From Haemaphysalis longicornis (Eukaryota; Arthropoda; Arachnida; Ixodida; Ixodidae): a stretch of DNA of 64,000 bases. Shown one piece after another: positions 44,263 to 56,650 of this stretch. The DNA lies in contig JABSTR010001168.1 in NCBI GenBank assembly GCA_013339765.2, positions 56,743-120,742 on the forward strand, given 5' to 3'. A program made the translations under genes and the position numbers. Every line of letters begins with the position of its first letter. The stretch's first letter is position 1. The notes beneath the pieces were generated by a model, which was not told where the DNA came from, ran no database searches, and worked only from the letters and a program-made list of their open reading frames with translations.

Positions 44263-45436
44263 GCTGAGTCCCCCGTGATACATCAACTGTTGCAGTGTAC
44301 GACTGGACTACAAAAGGTGCAAAACAATTTGGTTCACACAAAATGTGCTTGATTTAAGCGATTGCCACATAGACATAGAAAGACGCGGGTCTTGGAATCC
44401 CGAAATTTGGCCAAAAAATCGATTTTTCAAAAACGCTGTTTTCGGAAAGTAGAGGTATTTTTCTCCCGGTCAGCCAAATATCCAGACCCAGGAGTACGTA
44501 GTTGAGCCATAATATCAATTTATAGCACCGACGACCGCTGAAATCGGCCAAGATTCAGCGCGAAAATAGCACTTTTTCGACGACTCGCCGCTCGGGTTCT
44601 ACAGGAGCTATGGCTCTTGGTCTCATCCGGAAGGTCGTCATTTCGTTTTCAATTCCCCGCCAGAACCGTTTCGTTTCGTCCTTGGTTGCGAGTAAAACCG
44701 GGGTAGAAAAGAGACGGAACGCGCCGCCCAATTGGCTACTGACTGCACGTGACCGTAGGGCGCAATCTCATTGGCTGGGCGCCATGGGTCGTCTGCTCAG
44801 CATACTCATCACAGTGCAATGGCTCATGTACTCGTCTATGCAAGGACCGGAAAAAGCCCCGCACGGCGTAAAAATAAAGTAAATATGTCTATCGATAACG
44901 GAAAGGAAGAATGAGCAGTATTAACCCTTTGAGAGTCACGGCCGTACATGTACGGCATCGGCAAACACTTTCAAAATGGTCAATCGCTTCATCGCTTGTA
45001 CGTCATCGCTTGTATGTTTAAAAAGCGCGCCTTTTTCGCCAACTTCTCTTCTTTGCATGTGCTGCCACACTTCGGAAATACGCAAATTTTTTTTTTGCGC
45101 CGATGGCTCTTCGTTTTATTTTTTTATGATTCATTTCATCAGCGCGCCGGCAATCGATTGCGCATCTGCTAACAAGGGGGCACGCGGGGTAATGCCCACC
45201 GAGTATACGGGCGCCTCTCGCTTCTTGCGCCTGCCACAGCCCAAGGTCACCTGCGAAACTGAGGCTTTTTTCTCCTTTTTTTTGTATTTTATGAGCGGTG
45301 CACGGTCTATCGCTCCCGCATCTGGCCGCGCACGCCGGCGGGCACGCAGCAGCTGGTTTCGTTGTCGTCCTCCGGGCGCTTCCCGCTTTTTGCGCCTGCG
45401 AAACTGATGTCTATCTGATTTTGATTCACTCAAAAG

Positions 45437-46060
45437 GTGCCGGCTTGTTACTCTCTCATTTTTATTGCAAAATTAGAAGGTGACCTTGCAAGTTGTCAGA
45501 CCCAGATAACGTCCATGCAAAGCACAATAGAAACATTGGAAAAAAGAATCGACGAACTCGAGAACAGAAGCAGGAGAGGAAATCTAATCGTTTATGGTCT
45601 GCCGGAAGCAAACGACGAAACCAGCGAATCACTAGAAAAAATTGTGAACGAAAAGATCATAAGAGACACACTCGAGTTAGACCCGATTGAGATTGAGAGA
45701 ATTGATCGTCTTGGTAGGCCAGCTCCTGATAAAACGCGACCGGTTATCTTTAAACTTTTGGATACGCGACAGAAGGCGGTAATTTTGAAGCAATGTAAGA
45801 AACTCAAGGACACAGAGTACTCCATCAGAGAAGATTTCTCTCGTAGAATACGGGACATAAGGAAAAAGCTTTGGGATAGCGCAAAAGAAAACCGAGACAA
45901 AAAAGATAAAGTGTCGCTAGCCTTCGACAAACTCTACATAAACAATTGTGCCTTTGTGCGGCGCGACGAAAAGGGAGAGAGGGTGCCTTTAGACAAAAAA
46001 AAAAACGGCGACACACGAACCCGACCAACAGCTGGCAGCGGTGCGCAGACCAAAAAATAA
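45437..46060 (+). pseudogene. LINE ORF1 (coiled coil and L1-ORF1-like domain), 5'-truncated
   Basis: ORF1 proteins of LINEs bind RNA as multimers. The open frame has a heptad-rich segment (LEGDLASCQTQITSMQSTIE and TLEKRIDELENRSRRG). A globular part follows: NLIVYGLPEAND, IERIDRLGRPAPDKTRPVIF and KLLDTRQKAVILKQCKKL, then YSIREDFSRRIRDIRKKL. This order matches the RRM and C-terminal domains of L1-type ORF1. The true N-terminus is missing and the first codons come from the host element. No stop occurs within the conserved part. Confidence 0.8.
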
Positions 46061-48748
46061 CGCTGCTTCAGCTAAATGCACGAAGTATTCTGAACAAAAT
46101 ACAGTCACTCGAAACCACATTGCTGCTTTATGAACCAGATATGTGGCTATTACTGAAACTTGGCTGTCGCCATCTGTGTACAATCATGAAATATGTGGTT
46201 GTTAGAAAAGATAGGCCATCCCGTGGGGGGGGGCGTGGCGCTGCTGATACGACACTCTATATCGTACACCCTTCTTCCGCCAGTGCCAAACGCTGAGGCA
46301 ATCTTCTGCAAAATCATTAGCAGTCGGCTGTGTTTATCATAGCCCCTCTTCTGACAACGACTGTATAACAAACATTCACGATGTTCTTGGACATCATGTT
46401 CTTAGCTCCCATATAATCCTCATGTGTGGCTTTAACCTTCCCGATATAGATTGGACTAACATGTGCCACACATCTCCCGGTTCAAATGCTGCATTTCAAC
46501 CTCCGTCAAGTTGTACAGCAAGCATCCTAGACTTAATCTTCCTCAGCCATCAGTTTGAACAACAGCAGTACCAAGTCAACGTATGCCAATTTGTCGGCTT
46601 ACACTCGACCGTCCACTATGCATGCGTTCTACCGGAGCGCTGGTAGCTAATTTCAGTCAAGTGGATGACGATTCCATATTAACTTACCTTGCGCATGAAT
46701 TTCCCACGTTCTTAGAAGTGGCTGGAAAGCCCGGCACACGCGTCAATACGCTATGGCTTCAGTTTAAGAACATCGTGTCACATTGTATGAACAACTTCAT
46801 TCCCCTGAGACTAACACGGCCCCGCAAAAATAATCGGTGGATCACACGTGAAGTTATACATGCCAAAAGAAAGGTCTTCGAAGAAAAACAAAGCGAGCTC
46901 TCCTAATGCACCTAACCTAAGACGCGCAATCGCAAACTTCAAGTCCAAATTAAAAGAAGCAAAAGAGAACTACTTTAAAAATACGCTCCCTTCATTCATA
47001 AAAGATAACCCATTGGAAACACATCCGCCCTCCTAGAACAAACACCCCGGATTTTTCTCCAGAAGAAAAAAAAGCTACAGCTAATTATTACAATAATTTT
47101 TTTCACTCTGTATTTACAAAAGATAGCAGAAATACCCCAGATCTCCCTTTCACTGATGGTATTTTAATTGACCCCTTGATTATCCCTGATGAGGGAATTC
47201 TGAACCTCTTGTCGATCCTAAAAAAGCATGCGGGCCCGATGAAATCCCCAACAATTTTCTCCGACGTTATGCGGAATGGTGCAACCGGTATCTAGGACTC
47301 GTCTTCCGTAAGTCTGTATCTTCTTCAAAGCTTCCGGATGATTGGAAAAAAGCAAAGGTCGCACCGATACCTAAAACAGGCAATAGTGAAGACCCATCTG
47401 ATTTCAGACCCATCTCACTCACTTGCACATCATGTAAATTGCTTGAACACATAACACTATTCCTAGAGACAAAAGGCACCTTATCACCTTACCAACACGG
47501 ATTTAGAAAAGGGCTATCCACAGCAACGCAACTAACTGAAGTTATACATGACCTCGCTTTTTCTATTAACCACTCGCAGACAGACTTGATACTGCTAGAT
47601 TTTTCAAAAGCGTTTGATTCAGTATGCCATAAAAAATTAAACGCAGAACTCAAAAGTATACTCGGTACCGGAAACCTAACAAACTGGATAGAAGACTTTT
47701 TATACGGCCGCTCGCAATTTGTAATCTTTGAAAATGTACATTCAGATAGCATGCCCGTAACATCCGGAGTCCCCCAGGGCTCAGTTCTTGGCCCTCTGCT
47801 CTTTCTTATATTTATAAATGACATAACGACAAATATTTCTTGTAAAATCAAACTTTTTGCTGACGACTGCATTATGTACCAAGAAATCAACAGTTCCAAA
47901 GACCAGGTCGCTCTACAGGGATCTCTAAACCAACTTGATAACTGGTGTACTAAGTGGCAAATGAAGGTTAACCTCAGAAAAACAGTGTGCATGACCGTAA
48001 CAAGAAAAAAAGAACCCATGAATTACCCTTACAACATTAACGGCACGCAACTGGTGAAAGTACATCAACACAAATATTTAGGCGTACTTTTAACATCCAA
48101 CCTTAAATGGGACTTGCACATCACTCACATTACATCCACTGCGTTGCGCAAATTATTTTTATTACAAGGTGTCTAAGGCTCGCACCAAAATCAACTAAGC
48201 TTTTAGCCTGCACCACTTATGTCAGACCAATATTAGAATACGCCAGCACCGTTTGGTTCCCTTATACACTCACTAACATAAAAAGACTAGAAAAGGTACA
48301 GAGACAAGCTGCAAGATTTATCTGCAATAAATTTAAACGTACTGACTCACCAACTAATATGCTATTGGACTGTGGACTTCATACACTTCAGTTTAGAGCT
48401 AAACAAGCCCGTCTAAAATTTCTCTTTCAACTATTGCACAATCATTATAAAATCAACACATACAAGTTCATCCACCCTTCAGAATCCTGGCAAACAAGGC
48501 AAAAACATGCGCACACTTTGACTGAATATCCTTGCAATAATGACGCCTTCAAATATTCTTCTAGCTTGCTATCCGAGAATGGAATCGCTTGGACCCATCC
48601 GTTACTAACACGGATTCACTTACTGATTTTTGGTCCAGAATCGCTAACATTACCAATTAACAGGAAAGTAAAACATGCAACTCTAATTTTTATGAAGTGT
48701 AGACTCGGATGTTATGTATTCTGTACACTTCACGGCGAGCACCCCTAA
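46060..48748 (+). pseudogene. LINE ORF2: endonuclease and reverse transcriptase (CR1/L2/Jockey type), frameshifted
   Basis: The endonuclease begins near ITLLQLNARSILNKIQSLET and includes the GFNLPDIDW motif (GDFNxPxIxW in the family), but it is broken by several shifts. The RT is best kept at 47439-48176: FRKGLSTATQLTEVIHDL, DLILLDFSKAFDSVCHKKL, VTSGVPQGSVLGPLLFLIFI and KIKLFADDCIMYQEI, with both catalytic Asp of FADD. A frameshift near 48165 precedes the thumb (RPILEYASTVWFPYTLTNIK, LEKVQRQAARFICNKF). There is no RNase H domain, which fits CR1/L2/Jockey groups. Because the RT frame is intact, this copy is younger than the LINE at 1.8-5.2 kb. Confidence 0.88.
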
Positions 48749-48915
48749 ACTTGCGTCTACACAACGTACAGCATCATGTTCAGTCACTGCGAATTTTGAC
48801 TGTACTAACTTATCTGTAATGTATTTTCTGGGAATACAATATGTATGACTTGCCTCACAATGTTCCTTATCTTTTATTTTCTTGCTTTGTAGTTTTCTTG
48901 CTTTGCGAGTAAATA

Positions 48916-49861
48916 CCGTATTTACTCGCATAATCCTCACACTTTTTTTTTTCGGAAAAGTCAACGCGAAGATAGGAGTGCAAGAATTATGCGGGGAAAA
49001 AAAAAATCCGGTGCACAGTGTTGCCAATTTGCCTTCTGCCAGTCCCGCTAAATGTAGCGGTCGTTTTTTGTATATGTAATCTCAGTGTTGCGAACAGCAG
49101 CTATTTCTTTTTATTTTATTATTTACAACGTAAACAGTCTCCCATCGATCAGCGATCATGAAATTGCCGCCTTTGCTTTCTTGCACGCGCCCTATCTCGT
49201 CGTCGTCATGTGCGTGCCGACGACCCTACTCCAGTAACGCACGTTACTGCGTTACTCCAGTAACACACGTTGAAGTCGGTGACGCCGAAGTGCCTGCCTG
49301 CGGCGCGATTGCCGTGTTCGATCGCATACTCTATCGCTTTCAATTTGAAAGCGGCATTGTAGCTGGCGTTCTTCCCCGTGGTGAAGCGGCACCAAGCACA
49401 AAACAGAGAGATCAAAAAGTTCTCAAAATGGCAGCGAGCTGTCCAATACACTGACGCGAGTGACTCACTGACTGCTGCTGCTCAACGATGGGACCACGAC
49501 GGCGACACGACGACACGACAGCGGGCTGCGCGAACGCCGTCTAGTTGCGCACACGCGAAACCGACTCAACGACAGTGTGAGTAGTAGCGTGTTAGGGCGC
49601 CTGTTAGGGAGTAGCCATGCAGGTTGTTGGGGCGCCTGGATGGCCTTGGATACACAGCGCTCTCCGCCGAACGGAGAGGCGGCGGGGGAGGGCGCGCGTT
49701 GGGGAGCGCGTGCACCATGCGGGTTTCGCGAGCAGGCAACTTTCGCCGCTGCAAAGTTGGGGGTGCGAGGATTATGCGAGGAACCAAAAAATCCAAGTTT
49801 TGGTGGCTCACATTAGGGGTGCAAGGATTACGCGAGTGCGAGGATTACGCGGTAAATACGG
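48916..49861 (-). mobile_element. Pogo-type element, 946 bp, inside the LINE 3' region
   Basis: The left end CCGTATTTACTCGCATAATC and the inverted right end (GATTACGCGGTAAATACGG) are flanked by TA at 48914-48915 and 49862-49863. The - strand (about 49400-49270) encodes KNASYNAAFKLKAIEYAIEH followed by GNRAAGRHFGV. This is the N-terminal helix-turn-helix seen in pogo-type and related transposases (YDAAFKLKVIEFAEKHGNRAAAREFGV-like). The DDE part is gone. It separates the LINE ORF2 from its 3' UTR. Confidence 0.8.
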
Positions 49862-49863
49862 TA

Positions 49864-50345
49864 TATGCCCGCATGCGCAAACTTCCCGCAGTGTTTTTAC
49901 TTGATTACTCATGGTTTTGAGAGTTTTTTTTACGGTTCCACTTGGCGCGGTATTGTTCGTTATGGTTTGAGCAACGTATGGTTAGTCTGTATACCAATCT
50001 CTTTGCTTTACACAAGTTACTTTTTTTGCTTATTTGAGTGCACTTTCCTTGTTGGTATCCTTTATAAACTGAGGAACCTCAAATTATTATGCTTGTATTA
50101 TGCGTTGCTCAACCCTTCTACACGTTTCACTTCCTTTGTATCCTTTATAAATATGTGTAATTTAAAAATACGTCGCTTACACCAGAGTTACTTGACCCTT
50201 GTTCTTGTTTTGACATTTCATTCTTGTTACTGTTGTACTACCTACCGACTAAGTACTTTTGTATGTATACGAATACACCCTTGTATGCCCGCCTGCCTTG
50301 GTCTCAAGAAGAGACTGGCAGTATTTCAAATAAATAAATAACATT
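49864..50345 (+). mobile_element. 3' UTR and tail of the 45.4-kb LINE
   Basis: T-rich sequence ends with CTTGGTCTCAAGAAGAGACT, GGCAGTATTT and an AAATAAATAAATAA tail. The same tail word appears inverted at 52.63 kb, showing it belongs to an abundant LINE family. Position after ORF2, beyond the pogo insertion, makes it the LINE's 3' end. Confidence 0.7.
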
Positions 50346-50548
50346 TAGAATTTTGCTTGTGTAGCGCCATAATAAACCACATGTATGCAACAACACAAAT
50401 GATTTTTTTGTCACTTTACAGTCACCCAAAAAATTTTTGATTATTTTTTCTCGTTACAGATTCGTTCGTAGAATTTAAATCGGCAATAAAAAAAATTGAC
50501 CGGGGGGGCATGCATTTGGGGAAAAAATTGGACCCTCAAAGGGTTAGA

Positions 50549-51549
50549 GCGCCTGGAATACGCATTTCTTATCGCGAGAACGGCGCCGAGACGGAGGTAG
50601 GCGTAGGGCACCTGTGGGCTGCCGAGACGACAGCGTAAGCGATATGATTACGCCTGAGGGTGCACTCGTCTGTCTTTAGACCAGCAGCACGTGGAAAGAA
50701 AAGAAATGATGACGTGGAGAATGCCGCTTGCCGACGGCGCAGAGGAAGCGTGTTCATTCTGTTATCAACAATGCTGAGGCGGGTCGGCCCGCATCCCGGC
50801 GCTCGCTTCCTCGTCGGCAAGTTACCGTAGAGATGATAAATGCTTGCACTGTGCACAACGGGATGTGCGAGTAGATTAAATTGAAAACGTGGTTACCCCA
50901 CCTAGCCAAGTGCATGCACGTCACCCCTTCGTTGCAACTCGTCTCGCGCGATGCAAATGGCCCTGGAGCCAATTTGATTGCAACGAATGAAGCAGCAACA
51001 TTACAACTGGTGTGCATGATCGGCACCTCAGCCTTGGTCGCCAAAGAGAGACGGCGCGCTGCCAACAGCGTAAAAATTGAAGCAACCTTCTGGCATTGCT
51101 TTTGTTCAGTTTTTCTGCCAAGTGCCATCTGTATGCAGAGGATTTCATAATTTTCCCATGAAGTGATTTCAGCAAACTTGTTATGCTCATGTTGAGCGAA
51201 AATAAAGCTACATTCTAAAGCATTTCTCTTTTTAACATGCTGTTACTTGTAGTAAAACTTCAACTGCGATTTTCTCAGCTGCCCTTTTTTTGCATATGTG
51301 CCTAGCCTTACAGAGGTTTTCAGGTTGTTTTTTCGAAGGATTTCTATAAACGTTATACCCTTGAATTCGGGAGGAAATGAACTGCATGCTGAAGCTATTT
51401 TAATTGGCTCAATGTGCCTCAAATAAATGTTATGATTAATAATGTGAGCTCATTAAGTTTTCTGAAAACTGTACTTGCCGTAATTAGACTAATTCTATCC
51501 AATCAACTATCTTTACAGGAATACAAATAGCATCAGCATGCATGGCGCA
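50549..51549. other. EGLN intron, no gene seen
   Basis: Unrecognised sequence with short open frames on both strands. Some GC-rich bits near 50.58-50.85 kb show no protein family resemblance. Confidence 0.5.
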
Positions 51550-52961
51550 AAGGAGCCATGAGGACAAAACACAAGTTCGGTTCATTCGAAAGATTGTCTC
51601 ATACTGACACCACCGGTAACGCACACTTCGCTCAAATAAGCTACTTAACTAGGAAAAAACAGAATGGCCATGCGACCCCCTAGCTCATTTCCCGCAACAG
51701 AACCTATGATGTCACATGAGCTCAGCTGTGCGATTGGCTGAGGACGGAAAAAGTGAACGCAAATTACGCATGGCTTATAGGCTTTCCGAACGAATTATTT
51801 GCGCTTAAGTGTAATGCATATTCATTTTACAGCAGTAAGAATGGTGCGGTAAACAATGAAAGTTACAAAAACGCGCGTAAGCATAGAAGTACCGATGCAC
51901 ACTGCTTTTGGTACTGGGCGCACTATGCTTGTTTTAGCTGCACAGCACTCCACCGCCAGAGTCCTTCAATGCCTTTCTGGGCATGAAACTTCGCCGTCGC
52001 GCTATGGGAGAGCTTCGTTTGCTGCCGCGGCGCGGCGCTGGTGTTGATCGGAAGGCAGCCGGGGGCGTGGTCAGAGCGCGTTGGGCAGGGAACGGACCAC
52101 GGAGTAAGATAAAACAGACGCCCGCCGCATTATCAGCTGTGCGCTTTCGCTTTACATGTCGCGGGCCGCTGCACCTGAGTGCATTTTGTGAGTGGCGAAA
52201 AAATTTGGTGCGAACGGGCATGCTGCTACTGTGTTCCTGCCTGCCGGTCTGGCTACAGAGCAGCGGTGCCGCCACTCGCGGTAGCCTTTGTCCCCGTACA
52301 AAACTTTGCCGGGAGTTTCATGACCAGAGAAGCATTGAAGGACTCTGCCGCCGCTTTGAAGTTGTTTTACAGGACACTGGCCGATGTCTTACGTGACCCT
52401 GTTTGTCGAGAATACCCCAGGTTCCATGAGACGATCACTTTTTACAGTAACAGAAACAAGCCAGGTGCAGATACGCTCAAAAACAAAGCAACGGCGGACA
52501 ACGATTCGTGGATGACTATAGCAGCGCCATCTGGGAGGGCTGACGGACAGCAAGGCCGCAAACCCGAATGACGCAGTGGAAGTTTGCTTGAATACACGCG
52601 CTTCTGACGTCATTTGTGACTCTGAAAACCTACGATTTTTATTTTATTTATTTATTTAGTAGATACTGCAGGCCCAGTTTTGGCCCAAGCAGGAGGGGCG
52701 GTACAGCGCATACAACACACGCAAATAAACAGCACAAAAATGTAGCCGCACATTAGGGCGAACAAAATATCAAACATGGAAACAACAATAGTACATAAAA
52801 AACAATTCGCCGCACAAATCAAGCAACCTCTGAATCAAAATTTTAAACTAAATTGATCAATTTCTCAGTGAATACGGCATCATTTGACAAGCGCTGGGGG
52901 CGCTATAAAACGTGAAATCTTTCGAATAAAACAAACTTGTATTCTGTCTTCATGGCTCCCT
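51550..52961 (-). mobile_element. Non-autonomous TIR element, family copy 2 (about 1.4 kb)
   Basis: The left end GGAGCCATGAGGACAAAACA and the right end (reverse complement GGAGCCATGAAGACAGAATA) form TIRs of about 45 bp, continuing through ATTCGAAAGATT. Ends and interior match the element at 17402-18186 in reverse orientation. The extra length holds a GC-rich stretch at 52.0-52.6 kb and a LINE 3' tail. Confidence 0.65.
52632..52745 (-). mobile_element. LINE 3' tail fragment
   Basis: On the - strand the sequence reads CTTGGGCCAAAACTGGGCCT, GCAGTATCTA, then an AAATAAATAAATAAAATAAA tail. It resembles the 3' end of the LINE at 50.3 kb. It is a very short 5'-truncated copy. Confidence 0.6.
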
Positions 52962-55726
52962 TAAGGTCCCTTTTCAAAAAATTTGAATAAGAAGCCCGTT
53001 AATGGCTCGTAAGAAATTACTTAATCAGGTTCCAGTATTTTCTAACTCAAAAAATCATTATGCCACATGAAAACTAGTTACCTATTTGAAATGAGGAGAA
53101 CAAAACACATACACACAGTGATGTTCATTATCATAGACCAATTAATAAAAAAGTAGGTACAAAAAATAGATGGTGCAAGGGTAGTCCTTGGCAAAATTTT
53201 CTAGGCCAAGGCAAACGTGTGCAGGCCGCAAAAAATTCAAAGTACAAGTTTCCGTCCCAAGTGATCCTGAAATGTTTTATGCCAGAAGGTTAGAGAAAGC
53301 AGCTTACTTTACTACTGTCAAGAAATAATTTTGTCACGTAAAGCTCATTCTTTGTGTTCCAGAAGTCTTAGGAGTGGCCCAGAAAATTTTCTCCCCTATG
53401 CTTATTTAACGCACCACAGACATGAGTGCTCTGCATTTGCAGAGCACATTTTCATATTATCGGTCCAGTGTAGTTTACTGCGCATTTATCATGCTTGCAT
53501 TCACCATTTACTGCATTGCTAATGAAATAAATAAGAGAGGGTATAAGCGTATGCACACAGCAGGTGCACGCAGTGAGTGTTCATTGCAAAAAAAAGTTAC
53601 TTCTGTGATGTATGCAGTTAGAAAGCAGAGGAGAAGACTGTCTTTATGAGAATTGTGTGCTTCTGCTTTGGGTTATTTTTTGTTGTTCTTTTGTTATTAC
53701 TGATAGATGTATTTTGTTTGTGCTAGTTCCCCTTTGATTGGAAGTAGTTATTCCAGCGACTTATTTTAGGCTGATTGGGGAAGTCGGACAGGGTCAATGC
53801 AAAAGTGAATACGGATAGACAAAACAAAAAAAGGTGCACATAGCCCCCAGTGGATGCAACGTAAAACTAGGCCTGTGGTAGTGTTGTCTCTGCATTTTTG
53901 TCTATCTAGGTATTACTCTGCTTCTAAAAAGAATGGTATGTGGTCAGTGTGCAGGTCCCATACCAGCTTCATAGGCAGATTTGTAGAGGGAGTCATTGTA
54001 ATGTGAAGCGAGCCACAAACATGCCAGTTGTTGCAGCATTCCTTTGTCTGCTGGTTGGCTTCTCTGCACAAAACTGTGGCTCTACAGAGAAGCCAAACGG
54101 CGAGCATAAGTTTGGCATACGGGAGCAGATACCGTATTTTCACACGTATAACCCGCACCAAAAACACGAAAATTTCAGTGGCAACGTAGGGGTGCGGATA
54201 ATACGCGGGGTTTTTCCCGCGTATTGTTTCTGGGGATATCTGAATAAAATTTTCAGTGTAGTCTCAAAGCAGAGACGTTTGAAAAACTGCCAAGTTTCGT
54301 TGAGGTGTACGTGTTAGTTCTCAAGCTAGAAGGCCAGGTTAGAGTGGTTCGCATGGGTCTTGTGTCCCAGGCCCGAAAAATCTGCCAGATGTGCGGGCAA
54401 TATTAATTTCGTTATGATGATTCTTACTTGGGGGCCTGAGGGTAGGACAGAGCCCTTTTCTCTGAATTTTTTTGCATAAGAAATTTAGCACGGCACCAAA
54501 CTTGGCAGCGCTGAACCCAAGGGCTTTCCTCTCGAAGTCATGAATGACCGTAGTGTGAGCTCTCCTTCCCCAACTTATCGTTTATGCTTCATGCTCCTCA
54601 TGTGCTAGCTTCCGAAGGAGTGCCTCCGTGATTGCGGTTGGTTGCGCAGCGTTTTCGCATTTCCTGCCTGCAAAGTGCCCGCTTCGGACTGACGAGGTGC
54701 TGTCTAGTCGTTGCCTATGGTTGCAGTCGTTGCCAACTTCAGTGAAAGTTTCTTTATTATTATTGTTATTATTATTCAAATGCATGCCCGCTCTGGATTC
54801 CTGAAGTACCACCTCATGGTAATTTGGCAACTGGACTGCTGCGAATGAGAGTTTAAAAAGTGCGTTCTTTTGGGTTGACTCCTGAACACGCGAAGTGGTT
54901 TCGGTTTTTGCTCATAAACTTTTGAAAAATCGAGGCCTGGAAAAAAAAACCTTTATAATAAATATTTGACTTTATATTTAGCTTTTTTTTTTTCTGAATT
55001 CAATTCAATATTCGATTTGGAAGTTACTATTCAGTATTTTCGCACCCCTACTGATAACTTAGAAAAGGACGTTTTGTGTACAAACACTTTGCAGTGGCCG
55101 AAACCAAATTCAACGTGCCCTTTATTTCCCAAGTTTCAAAACAACGAGTGGAAAGCAGTGGTGCCGTTCGTTGCAGACAGTTCCACACACATTCAGTTTG
55201 TGTTAAATAATGCTGTTGACTTGCATTCAGCCGTGGCTTACTGCTGAGTAGAATGTAGAATTGGCTTGGTGAGTAGAATGCTAAGTGTAACAGAAATAGC
55301 AAAATTAGTCGGGTCAGGCCGAAGATAGAAAACAGGCTCTTGTGCTGTGTTTTTTGGCCAAGTTCACTGTGACTGGTCGAGTAGCCAAGTCATCCACATC
55401 CTGCCAAGTTCTTCATGGTTAAGACGAAAAACACTTTTGCTCGTTTATGAAGTGCACTGTTCTAAAAACGTCCACTCAGGAGGATTTTCTGACAATACAA
55501 ATGAATTTCGAGTTCTCCTTGGCGGGTGTTTACAGAACTGAATTTTCACATGTGTAACCTGTGCCTCCGTGTTGTGCTGCCCCACAAAAAAGAAGCAAAA
55601 GAAATATCCCTACATATTGGGCGCAGTGTTGACCAGATCGTGCAACTTTATTTTTTTTCTGCGATGCTTCGGTCGTGAGGAAGGGATGGTATTTTCCTCC
55701 TAAAATTTGTTTTGCTTCCTTCGCAG
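52962..55726. other. End of the last EGLN intron
   Basis: No gene is recognised. A short pogo-type relic is at 54132-54208 (CCGTATTTTCACACGTATAA with an inverted GGTGCGGATAATACGCGG). A (TTA)n microsatellite lies at 54753-54776. The intron ends with the pyrimidine-rich ttttgcttccttcgcag before 55727. Confidence 0.6.
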
Positions 55727-55884
55727 GGAAGCCACCCTCGATGCAGGACTACCAGCCCCAGCAGGCGAGCATGCTGCACCCCTTTGCCTTCGCCAACTAC
55801 CAGTCACCGGGGGGTGCTGGTGACATGCCGTCGTCCAGTCTGGTGGCCAGTCAACGGCCGTTCGGTGGCGGCCAGCAGACATGA
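55727..55884 (+). CDS. EGLN: EGLN terminal coding exon and stop
   Basis: The exon completes the split codon (C + GG, Arg) and encodes KPPSMQDYQPQQASMLHPFA, FANYQSPGGAGDMPSSSLVA and SQRPFGGGQQT, ending in TGA at 55882-55884. The acceptor is ccttcgcag. This Q/S/P/G-rich tail is not conserved with the short vertebrate PHD C-terminus, so assignment rests on the phase match with exon 5, the splice signal and the lack of any other open continuation. The tail is probably disordered. Confidence 0.82.
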
Positions 55885-56650
55885 CCTGCACTTAAGTTCC
55901 AAGAACAGTGTGCAACCTGGTGTTCACAGCAGTGCCAAGATGAACGCCGTGTGGACGTGTTTTGACCTTGCAAGCATTGCGAGGCCAGGAGGTTCTTCTG
56001 GCTTTGGACATGCACAGCATAGGGACTGGCCAGCGAGTGTAGCTCTGAAGTGCTTTACCAGCATTCAGAGTGCTCTCTTATATAAGGGTGCAACCGTTGT
56101 TTTGTCAGCTGAAGAAGAATGGAAGCTTGGACGAGTCTGTATGCTTTTATTTTTATTAAACTGTGGACAAAGACTTTTGAATGCTGGCCTCATCTTTTAT
56201 TTTAGTCTGGCCCCATTAAGCGTGCACACTCTTCTTGAAACAGCTTCCTTTAATTCTCAAGTAAACTCTGTGAAACTTGCCAGTCTTGCTGCTTTTTTCC
56301 CACTGATTTCAAATATTCCAATACTATGAACCCTGGTGAGTGCAATAAGAGAATCGGTTTTTTGATGCACTGCCTGGAACTAGTTTTACCGCTCATTAAA
56401 CCTTGGTGTTTGAAATGGGCATTCGAAATGGTTCCTTGCCCCTAGTGCCACCAAGGTTTAATGAGCTGTCAAATTGGTTCCAAGGAAAGCACCAAAAAAC
56501 CAATCCTCTTATGGGAAATATAAAGATTACAGCTTTATATTTTGTCTCTCTAATTATCTTGTTAACTAATTGACTTACTCAAGAAATAATGGCATATTTG
56601 AAATCAGGGGGGGGGGGAAAGAAGCAAGTCTGACAAGTTTCCAGAGTGTA
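55885..56650 (+). other. Probable EGLN 3' UTR
   Basis: Sequence after the stop is A/T-richer, with open frames that lack family motifs. ATTAAA variants near 56155 and 56395 could act as poly(A) signals; no clear AATAAA was found nearby. Where transcription ends cannot be fixed from sequence alone. Confidence 0.45.

Larger units (their letters stand above)
44922..50548. mobile_element. TTAA-type inverted-repeat element hosting a LINE
   Basis: The left end is TTAACCCTTTGAGAGTCACG. The right end, near 50530-50546, is GGACCCTCAAAGGGTTAG. The CCCTTTGAGRGTC ends are inverted copies next to TTAA (TTAG on the right). Most of the interior is the LINE at 45437-50345, so the element proper is about 0.7 kb. 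The left part contains a GGCCGTACATGTACGGC palindrome shared with the fragment at 33.56-33.97 kb. Confidence 0.6.
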
